In this document: piece by piece, positions 1-4,755 of the stretch
Layout of the letters: every line of letters begins with the position of its first letter
How positions within the stretch are numbered: position 1 is the first letter of the stretch
DNA from: Planctomycetota bacterium
GTDB lineage: Bacteria; Planctomycetota; UBA1135; GCA-002686595
Assembly (NCBI GenBank): GCA_011524785.1
Contig: WTJQ01000564.1
Coordinates: forward strand, 1 to 5,090
Reading direction: 5' to 3'
DNA: 5,090 nucleotides
Translations under genes and position numbers: made by a program
Notes under the pieces: model-generated
What the model was told of the DNA's origin: nothing
What the model saw: only the letters and a program-made list of their open reading frames with translations
Databases searched by the model: none

Positions 1-65
1 TCGGTCCTCCGGGGCCAATAGACCTCCCAGGGCGTCTCACGGGGCTGGTTGGTGGCCTCGCTCAT
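1..65 (-). CDS. Unidentified protein, N-terminal fragment (cut by window edge)
   Basis: An ATG on the minus strand at 65-63 opens a frame that runs without a stop to the edge of the window, giving 21 complete codons. The peptide begins MSEATNQPRE and continues TPWEVYWPRRT. It is hydrophilic at the start and shows no signal peptide. Only five bases (GGGTC on the minus strand, 70-66) separate this ATG from the TAG stop of the methyltransferase gene upstream. The two are therefore probably co-transcribed and translationally coupled, and this protein may work with the methyltransferase or be its substrate. That functional link is inference from spacing only. The run of G just before the ATG is a weak ribosome binding site at best. 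Too little sequence is present to name a family. Confidence 0.55.
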   Translation of the reverse strand, partial: MSEATNQPRETPWEVYWPRRT

Positions 66-70
66 GACCC

Positions 71-1066
71 CTACTCGTAGCTCCCCAGGTGCCTGTGGAA
101 GAACTGGTGCTCTTCATCCCCGTCCCGCAGCAGGCGCCCCTCCATGAGGTAGTCCGGCAGGCGGATGTCCCCATCGAAGCGTGGCACGGCCTGCAGCTGC
201 AGCTCGAGGACGTCGTCCTTCTCCACCTCGAAGGGGCGCACCGGGAACCAGCTCTGGCGCCAGTGGGTCGTTGGCTTCTCCGGGGCGCAGCTCAGGGTGA
301 CGCCCGGCGCGAGATCGACCTCGAAGTAGCCCCCGATCCCGTGGACGGTCCCCTTGCAGAGCACCGGGAGGTGGACCTTCTCGTCGAAGAAGAAGTCCTC
401 CGCGCTGCAGACCTCGAGGTCCAGGTCGAGCAGGTCGACGTGGGGCCCCAAGGCCGCCTGCGGAGGGATCACGGGCGCCGTCGTCATCAGCTCCCCGTAC
501 TCGAAGGTGCCGAGCGGCTTGAAGTCGAAGCCGTAGACGGGCTCCTCCCAGGAGCCGGGCCCGTGCACCTTGTGGAGGGCCTCGTCCTGGATGGGGAAGA
601 GCCGGAGCCGGAATCGATCGGGGACCATCCGCCCGTCCTCGGCGAGGAGGCGGTCCCGCACGTCGAGCACCGACTCGAACATGCGCTCCGCGAGGCCGAA
701 GTAACCCATCCACTCCGAGACGATCAGGTCCGCACGCTCCCCATCGGGGAGGTTGAACTCCTCCGCCCGGCAGCGATGGACCTTGATGATGTGGTCCAGC
801 CCGTTCGCCTTGGCCAGGGACTCGATGACCGGGGCCATGCCAGAGGCCTCGATGGCGTGGACCCTCTTGGCGCCGGCCCGCGCGGCGAAGAGCGCGAGGA
901 TCCCCGAGCCCGAGCCCACGTCGATGACCGTCATCCCGGGCTGGACCAGGGCCTCGAGACCGTCTCGGTAGGCATCGGTCCGCGCGGCGTCCTGGATCAT
1001 GAGGCGGTGGACGCCGGGATCGCAGTAGCTCTGGAAGTAGTCCTCACCAGCCATGGACGAGAGCAT
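71..1066 (-). CDS. PRMT-type protein arginine N-methyltransferase
   Basis: This 331-residue protein matches the catalytic core of class I protein arginine methyltransferases, which move a methyl group from S-adenosylmethionine to arginine side chains. Visible elements, in order: the N-terminal YFxxY motif (Y10, F11, Y14) and the H20-M23-D26-R29 spacing of the PRMT alpha-X/alpha-Y helices; the SAM-binding motif I VIDVGSGSG (47-55) followed by the acidic strand end IEAS with E73; the double-E loop SEWMGYF...E, with E118 and E127 at PRMT spacing; and the THW loop T267-H268-W269 before the C-terminal beta barrel. The length is that of a minimal PRMT core without extra domains. No signal peptide is seen, so it should be cytoplasmic. 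The chosen ATG is 1066-1064; ATG 1054-1052 (Met5) is an equally possible start, since neither has a good Shine-Dalgarno. A 5-base gap to the next minus-strand gene suggests an operon. Ribosomal protein or small-molecule methyltransferases share motif I but not the double-E and THW loops together. The substrate is unknown. Confidence 0.88.
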   Translation of the reverse strand: MLSSMAGEDYFQSYCDPGVHRLMIQDAARTDAYRDGLEALVQPGMTVIDVGSGSGILALFAARAGAKRVHAIEASGMAPVIESLAKANGLDHIIKVHRCRAEEFNLPDGERADLIVSEWMGYFGLAERMFESVLDVRDRLLAEDGRMVPDRFRLRLFPIQDEALHKVHGPGSWEEPVYGFDFKPLGTFEYGELMTTAPVIPPQAALGPHVDLLDLDLEVCSAEDFFFDEKVHLPVLCKGTVHGIGGYFEVDLAPGVTLSCAPEKPTTHWRQSWFPVRPFEVEKDDVLELQLQAVPRFDGDIRLPDYLMEGRLLRDGDEEHQFFHRHLGSYE

Positions 1067-1156
1067 GCCGCGGGCCTGGGACGGGGAAGCCAGAATTCAG
1101 GGAGTTCGCGGGCAGCCTGGGTGGACTCGGGCAGGACTGGAGGCTGCAATGCTTCG
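1067..1156. promoter_or_regulatory. Divergent intergenic region between methyltransferase and coiled-coil gene
   Basis: These 90 bases separate two divergently read genes, so promoters for both should lie here or inside the opposite gene's 5' end. I see no convincing -35/-10 pair on either strand; the region is GC-rich throughout. The only clear signal is GGAGG at 1139-1143 on the plus strand, a Shine-Dalgarno-like sequence discussed with the coiled-coil gene. Confidence 0.4.
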
Positions 1157-1160
1157 GTGA
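1139..1160 (+). promoter_or_regulatory. Shine-Dalgarno plus three-codon leader ORF overlapping the GTG start
   Basis: GGAGG at 1139-1143 is 5 bases before an ATG at 1149, which is ideal spacing, but that frame reads ATG CTT CGG TGA and ends at once. Its TGA (1158-1160) overlaps the GTG (1157-1159) that is the best in-frame start of the long gene. The same GGAGG is 13 bases from the GTG, which is long for direct use. The arrangement suggests either a minimal leader ORF with re-initiation at GTG, or a one-base error or frameshift that hides an ATG start. The sequence shows the overlap; the mechanism is inference. Confidence 0.35.
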
Positions 1161-2482
1161 AGCGTGTTCCCGCAGCTCCGGACACCCTGCTGTCCATCGA
1201 GCAAGCGGCGCTCTGGGCTGGCTGGGATCCGGGCGTGATCGCGGAGGCCATCGCCACGGGTGAGCTCCTGCACGAGGCCGCGCGGATCGGGGGCCGGGAC
1301 GAGGTGCGGGTGCGGTTCGTGGACCTGGAGGCCTTGGTCCGGTCGCGAGAGGAGGGCGAAGCGGAGTCGACCGCCCCGAGGGGCCCTGAGGTCAGCGTGG
1401 AGCCCGCTCCTGTCGACCCGGTGGAATCCCTTGATGCGCGTGACGAGGCCGCTGGGAGCCTTCCACACCCGTCCGCTCAGGAGGCTGCCTGCGAGCCTTC
1501 CGATCCGCCCACCAGGACGGCCCCGGATGGAGAGGGCGGAGAGCGGGACGCCTTCGCACTGCAATCCCAGCTGGAGCGCCTCGTGGCGCGACTGGAGGAG
1601 AGTGAGCAGGAGCGAAGGGCCCAGTCCGCAGCCCTTCTCCTGACGAACCGGAGGCTGCTGGAGCTCGCTGCTCCGCTGGAGCAGCAACTCCCCTCCAAAT
1701 GGTCGAAGTGGGGTGGATGGGCTGCAGGTGCCGGCATGAGCCTCGTCCTCGCGGTGGCCCTGCAGCAGCAGTCGGACCGCTGGATGGACGAGGTGGCAAG
1801 GCTGTCAGCGGGCCATCAACTCCAGGTCGAGTCCTTGGCGTTCGACCTGGGGGAGGAGCGCAAGCGATCGCAGGTCGAGCTGGCCTCCTTGGAGCAGCGG
1901 ACGCAGGAGGATCTCGATGCCGCACAGGCCCGCGCCTTGGGAGAGCTCCGCGCGCTCCGTGAGGAGCACGCGGACGAGCGCGCCGCGCTCCTGGCCATCC
2001 AGGCAGAGGAGCGTTCGTCCTGGCAGGACCGGCTCGATGAACAGGAGGGGCGCCGGCGCGAGGAATCTGCGGCTCTCGAGGACGCTCAACGGGCTCGGAT
2101 CCAGGCCTTGCGGAGCGAGCTGGAGGGGAGGCTGGACGACGCAGCGAGTCGCGCGTCGAGTGCCGCTGAGGCGTTGGCCGCCGTCCAGACCGAACTGGGG
2201 CGTCAGGAGGAGCGCGCCGCCTCGAGTGCAGAGACCAACGCCCTCCTCCGCGAGGAGCTTCAGGGGGCGCGGCGGCGCCTCGAGGGTTTGGAGCGGTCCG
2301 AGGCCGAATTGAGGGCCGAGGTGGCCGAAGGCGCCGCACGCCAGGGAGAGCTCGAGGCCCGAGGCGAGGAGCTCGAGCTCAGGCTTGCGGCCGCGCAGCT
2401 GCGGGGTGCGAGTCCCGTGGGCGAGGCTTGGGGCCTGGGCATCGCCCGCGAGATCGCCCTGCGCCTGCTCCGGATCCGGTGA
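1157..2482 (+). CDS. Membrane-anchored coiled-coil protein with N-terminal helix-turn-helix domain
   Basis: I do not recognise a named family, but the architecture is clear over 441 residues. Residues about 10-65 look like an excisionase/MerR-type helix-turn-helix: LLSIEQAALWAGW, then the recognition-like stretch VIAEAIATGEL, then a wing-like IGGRDEVRVRFVDLEALV. Residues 66-130 are a disordered linker rich in Pro, Glu and Ser. Residues 131-178 form a charged helix. Residues 185-202 (WGGWAAGAGMSLVLAVAL) form one membrane helix preceded by two lysines, which predicts a cytoplasmic N-terminus. Residues about 205-415 are an almost unbroken coiled coil rich in Glu, Arg, Ala and Leu, expected outside the inner membrane if the positive-inside rule holds. 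The start is uncertain: GTG 1157 precedes the domain closely, and GTG 1121 is an alternative. The open frame extends far upstream, but that part is antisense to the methyltransferase and is not coding. A role linking DNA or a partner to the envelope is speculation. Confidence 0.78.
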   Translation: MKRVPAAPDTLLSIEQAALWAGWDPGVIAEAIATGELLHEAARIGGRDEVRVRFVDLEALVRSREEGEAESTAPRGPEVSVEPAPVDPVESLDARDEAAGSLPHPSAQEAACEPSDPPTRTAPDGEGGERDAFALQSQLERLVARLEESEQERRAQSAALLLTNRRLLELAAPLEQQLPSKWSKWGGWAAGAGMSLVLAVALQQQSDRWMDEVARLSAGHQLQVESLAFDLGEERKRSQVELASLEQRTQEDLDAAQARALGELRALREEHADERAALLAIQAEERSSWQDRLDEQEGRRREESAALEDAQRARIQALRSELEGRLDDAASRASSAAEALAAVQTELGRQEERAASSAETNALLREELQGARRRLEGLERSEAELRAEVAEGAARQGELEARGEELELRLAAAQLRGASPVGEAWGLGIAREIALRLLRIR

Positions 2483-2491
2483 CCCGTCACC
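2478..2491. repeat. Short inverted repeat at the stop codon of the coiled-coil gene
   Basis: GGTGAC (2478-2483) and GTCACC (2486-2491) are perfect inverted repeats with only two bases between them, and they include the TGA stop. As RNA the loop would have to open by one pair. It sits 2 bases before a larger inverted repeat and may be part of the same 3'-end structure. Confidence 0.35.
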
Positions 2492-2493
2492 GA

Positions 2494-2524
2494 CTGGGCC
2501 ACGGGCTCAGCACCCGTGGCCCAG
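2494..2524. terminator. Perfect 12-bp hairpin between convergent genes (possible bidirectional terminator)
   Basis: CTGGGCCACGGG (2494-2505) is followed by a 7-base loop and its exact complement CCCGTGGCCCAG (2513-2524). It lies 11 bases after the plus-strand stop and 41 bases after the minus-strand stop at 2566, which suits a shared terminator for two convergent genes. Neither strand has a run of T after the stem, so it is not a canonical intrinsic terminator; it may act with Rho or protect transcript 3' ends. Confidence 0.55.
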
Positions 2525-2565
2525 CGAAGAAGAGACCTAGCTGGCCCCCGGTTCGAACGGCCCCC

Positions 2566-3603
2566 TCAGGGCGCGAACGTCAGCTGCAGACCGACGGTGA
2601 AGTTGCTGGTGGGAGTTGGGTTCGTGTCGCGGTGCCAGAGTTGGAAGTTCCAGGTCTCGCCAGGCTGCGGCGCGACCGCGGGGTTCACGGGGATGGACGC
2701 CACGCCGAGGTCGCGGGAGAAGGTCCCAGCGCCGTCGGTCTGGCCCACCAGGGCCGTGTAGCGGCCGATGCCGCCCGACAGGCAGATGTTGCCCTGGGAA
2801 CCGGGAGGCGTCGCGATGAAGCCCTGGCTGGGCGCGACGATGAAGTAGGCGAACTGCGTCGTGGGCAGGCCCGTTGCCGTCAGGACGAGCTGGTCGTCCT
2901 GCAGGCGCTGGCTGCCCGTGAGGGACAGCTGCCCGATGTTCCCGGTGCTGTTGATGGCCGCACTGCAGTAGTTGGACGGCGCCGGGGCGGACCAGCTGCC
3001 TGCGAGCACGCCGGCGAGGTTGAAGGACGCCGAGATCCCGGAGGCCGGGTCCGTGAAGTCGAACGAGCCCGAGTTGTTGCTCGTGAGGGACACCGTGTTC
3101 CCGATGACCGAGATCGAGCCCGGCAGCGGCTGGGGATCGCCGCTGACTCCGGTGAGGTCCGTGACCGTCGTCCCGCCGGTGAGCGGCGCCACGGTCAGGG
3201 TCCCGCTCAGGGCCGTCGTGGTTCCCAGGGCGTTGAAGTTGCCGCTCGCGTCGACGGCGAAGGGGGCGCTGGTGAACTCGAGCACCAGGTTGGTCACGTC
3301 GATCGTCGCCAGGGGGGGCAAGAACGGCAGGGGGTTGGGGATCACGCCGGACAGGTCCGGGACCACTGCCGCGGCTCCCCCGGGCAGGAACTGCGCCGTC
3401 TGGATCGGCTGGGCTCCGGCCGTCATCTGGAGGACGAAGTCGCCCGTGACCGCGAAGCTGGTCGAGGGGTTGCCGTTGATGGGCCCCAGCGAGGAGTTCC
3501 CCGACCAGGACCACTGGCTCGCGGACTGGTTGATCGTGAAGGTGACGGGCTCCTGCGCGAGGCAGGGAGTGGCCAGGACGGTGGCGATGAGGAGGTTGCG
3601 CAT
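2566..3603 (-). CDS. Secreted beta-rich protein with planctomycete-type C-terminal domain (paralogue 1)
   Basis: This is a 345-residue exported protein. Residues 1-16 (MRNLLIATVLATPCLA) form a Sec signal peptide with probable cleavage before Gln17. The Cys in it is not in a lipobox, so a lipoprotein is unlikely. Residues 31-135 form a beta-rich region that begins W-S-W-S-G and contains QFLPGG and NPLPFLPP; residues 136-211 are low-complexity Gly/Ser/Thr-rich. Residues 212-345 are the C-terminal domain: YC...NSTG, GSQGNICLSGGIGRYT, PGETWNFQLWHRD and TSNF. Cys213 and Cys274 are the only cysteines in the mature protein and could form a disulfide. The ATG at 3603 is chosen over an upstream TTG (3627) because it sits directly before the signal peptide. 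GGGAGG lies about 16 bases upstream, too far for a standard ribosome site. It lies downstream of a paralogue on the same strand. Function is unknown; a cell-surface or extracellular role is inferred from the signal peptide. Confidence 0.82.
   Translation of the reverse strand: MRNLLIATVLATPCLAQEPVTFTINQSASQWSWSGNSSLGPINGNPSTSFAVTGDFVLQMTAGAQPIQTAQFLPGGAAAVVPDLSGVIPNPLPFLPPLATIDVTNLVLEFTSAPFAVDASGNFNALGTTTALSGTLTVAPLTGGTTVTDLTGVSGDPQPLPGSISVIGNTVSLTSNNSGSFDFTDPASGISASFNLAGVLAGSWSAPAPSNYCSAAINSTGNIGQLSLTGSQRLQDDQLVLTATGLPTTQFAYFIVAPSQGFIATPPGSQGNICLSGGIGRYTALVGQTDGAGTFSRDLGVASIPVNPAVAPQPGETWNFQLWHRDTNPTPTSNFTVGLQLTFAP
2755..2799. repeat. Near-identical DNA segment in paralogue 1 (GNICLSG/IGRYT coding block)
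   Basis: This stretch encodes the most conserved part of the C-terminal domain. It shares an exact 16-mer (2755-2770) and an exact 20-mer (2780-2799) with paralogue 2 at 3898-3913 and 3923-3942. The spacing is the same in both copies. These are the longest exact matches I noticed between the two genes. They may reflect protein-level constraint, recent duplication or local gene conversion. Confidence 0.6.
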
Positions 3604-3653
3604 GGGAAGGGCTCTGAGGCCTCCCAAGCGTAGCTGGATTCTCCGAGAATGCA
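3604..3653 (-). promoter_or_regulatory. Short leader of paralogue 1 with an odd palindrome
   Basis: Only 50 bases separate the hairpin after paralogue 2 from the ATG of paralogue 1. The strand read holds no recognisable -35/-10 pair. It does contain ATTCTC-C-GAGAAT on the plus strand (3638-3650), a perfect 6+1+6 palindrome whose near edge is 34 bases before the start codon. That could be an operator or a small RNA hairpin. With so little room for a promoter, paralogue 1 may depend on read-through from paralogue 2. Confidence 0.3.
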
Positions 3654-3689
3654 GGAGGCCCCCCCTGGCAGGTGCCAGGAGGGGCCTCC
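3654..3689 (-). terminator. Long GC-rich hairpin between the two secreted paralogues
   Basis: The arms 3654-3670 and 3673-3689 are complementary over 17 pairs with a single mismatch (C3663 against A3680). The apex TGGCAGGTGCCA would open to a small loop. It begins 19 bases after the stop of paralogue 2. On the minus strand the stem is followed by TGCATTCTC, which is only weakly T-rich, so efficiency as an intrinsic terminator is uncertain. It could cut or attenuate transcription between the two genes, or stabilise the 3' end of the first. Confidence 0.6.
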
Positions 3690-3708
3690 AGAGGCGCTCG
3701 AGTCCCGA

Positions 3709-4755
3709 TCAGGGAGCGAAGGTGACCGCCAGGCCCCGGCTGAAGTTGCTCGTCGGGGTGGGGTCGAAGTCACGGTGCCACAGCTGGTAGTACCAGGTCT
3801 CACCCGGGCTGATGGAGGCCGGAGGGATGACCGGGATGTTGGAGGTGCCAACGCTGCGGGTGAACAGGCCCGCACCGGTGGACTGCCCGATCAGGCTCGT
3901 GTAGCGGCCGATGGTCCCGCTGAGGCAGATGTTGCCCTGGGAGCCGGGGGCGTTCGCGATGAAGCCGTCGGTCGCGGACACGAGGTAGTAGGCGAACTTG
4001 TTCGCCGGGAGCCCGCTGGTCTGCAGGGTCACGTCGTCATCGGCGATCGACTGGCTGCCGAGGAAGGCGATCTCACTGACGCCGCCGGTCGAGTTGGGGT
4101 TCGCCTCGCAGTAGGCCTGCGGGGCGTCCGGCGTCCAGGTGCCGTCGACCGAACCGGAGAGGTTCATGGTCGCAGAGTTGGTCTGGCTGAGGTAGGTGAA
4201 GAAGCCAGACGCGTCACACTGCAGGGAGATGCCGCCCCCGACGGCGGCGATGTTCCCCGAGAACGGTTGGGCCGGGGACTGCTCCCCAGCCATGTCGAGC
4301 TCCACGAGGTACGGGTTCCCGTTCCCGCTCGGGTCGATGTTGAGCAGCATCGTTCCGGTCAGCGCCGTAGAGATGCCCGCTGCAGTGAAGTCACCGTTGC
4401 CAGCCACGGCGAAGAGCCCCGAGGTGAACTCGACCGTCAGATCGACCACCTCGAAGGTGCCGATGGGCGGCATGAACGGCATGGGATTCAGGATCACGCC
4501 GGTCGGGTTGGGACTCACGGTCGCAACCCCACCCGGCACGAACTGTCCGATGGAGACGGGCGTGACGCCGGAGTCGACCAGCAGGTTGACCGTGCCGCCG
4601 ACGTTGAAGGTGGCCGTCGGGCTTCCCACGACGGGGCCGAAGCTGGAAGTTCCATTCCAGTTCCAGAGGTTAGCAGCGGGGTCCAGGTCGATCGAGACCG
4701 GAGCCTGGGCCGCTGCGCTTCCCGCGAGCAGAGCGAGAAGGGGCAGAGTGCGCAT
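3709..4755 (-). CDS. Secreted beta-rich protein with planctomycete-type C-terminal domain (paralogue 2)
   Basis: This is a 348-residue exported protein and the first gene of a tandem pair. Residues 1-16 (MRTLPLLALLAGSAAA) are a classic signal peptide with cleavage near Gln17. Residues 31-135 align without gaps to the same residues of the downstream paralogue, at about 49 percent identity by hand count, including W-N-W-N-G, QFVPGG and NPMPFMPP. Residues 136-214 are divergent and three residues longer. Residues 215-348 align without gaps to the paralogue's C-terminal domain at about 57 percent identity: YC...NSTG, GSQGNICLSGTIGRYT, PGETWYYQLWHRD and PTPTSNF. Cys216 and Cys277 are conserved; Cys180 in the middle is unique to this copy. 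The open frame extends 108 codons further upstream, but that extension is basic, has no export signal at its start and places the signal peptide internally, so ATG 4755 is the start. No Shine-Dalgarno is present. Function unknown. Confidence 0.83.
   Translation of the reverse strand: MRTLPLLALLAGSAAAQAPVSIDLDPAANLWNWNGTSSFGPVVGSPTATFNVGGTVNLLVDSGVTPVSIGQFVPGGVATVSPNPTGVILNPMPFMPPIGTFEVVDLTVEFTSGLFAVAGNGDFTAAGISTALTGTMLLNIDPSGNGNPYLVELDMAGEQSPAQPFSGNIAAVGGGISLQCDASGFFTYLSQTNSATMNLSGSVDGTWTPDAPQAYCEANPNSTGGVSEIAFLGSQSIADDDVTLQTSGLPANKFAYYLVSATDGFIANAPGSQGNICLSGTIGRYTSLIGQSTGAGLFTRSVGTSNIPVIPPASISPGETWYYQLWHRDFDPTPTSNFSRGLAVTFAP
3898..3942. repeat. Near-identical DNA segment in paralogue 2 (GNICLSG/IGRYT coding block)
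   Basis: Partner of the segment at 2755-2799, in direct orientation about 1.14 kb away. Exact direct repeats of this size in tandem genes could recombine and delete or fuse the pair; that consequence is inference. Confidence 0.6.

Noticed and set aside
89..1120. Plus-strand open frame running in frame into the coiled-coil gene
   Set aside because: It is exactly antisense to the well-supported PRMT-type gene. Its product has no recognisable domain and an odd Asp/Glu/Val/Arg composition typical of antisense reading of GC-rich codons. Coding is accepted only from about 1157.
1392..2339. 315-codon minus-strand open frame inside the coiled-coil gene
   Set aside because: Its product is almost only Pro, Arg, Ala and Gly, the expected complement of Glu/Ala/Leu/Arg-rich coiled-coil codons.
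2550..2557. GGTTCGAA, similar to a tRNA T-loop
   Set aside because: No D-arm, anticodon arm or acceptor stem can be built around it, and the 83-base spacer is largely taken up by the 12-bp hairpin. It is part of a chance palindrome GTTCGAAC.
2428..3633. 401-codon plus-strand open frame
   Set aside because: It lies opposite paralogue 1, which has a signal peptide and homology to its neighbour. The antisense product is low-complexity Arg/Gly/Asp-rich.
2972..3790. 272-codon plus-strand open frame antisense to paralogue 1 and the inter-paralogue spacer
   Set aside because: It crosses the hairpin and the start of paralogue 1 and has no domain features. The paralogues' homology is on the other strand.
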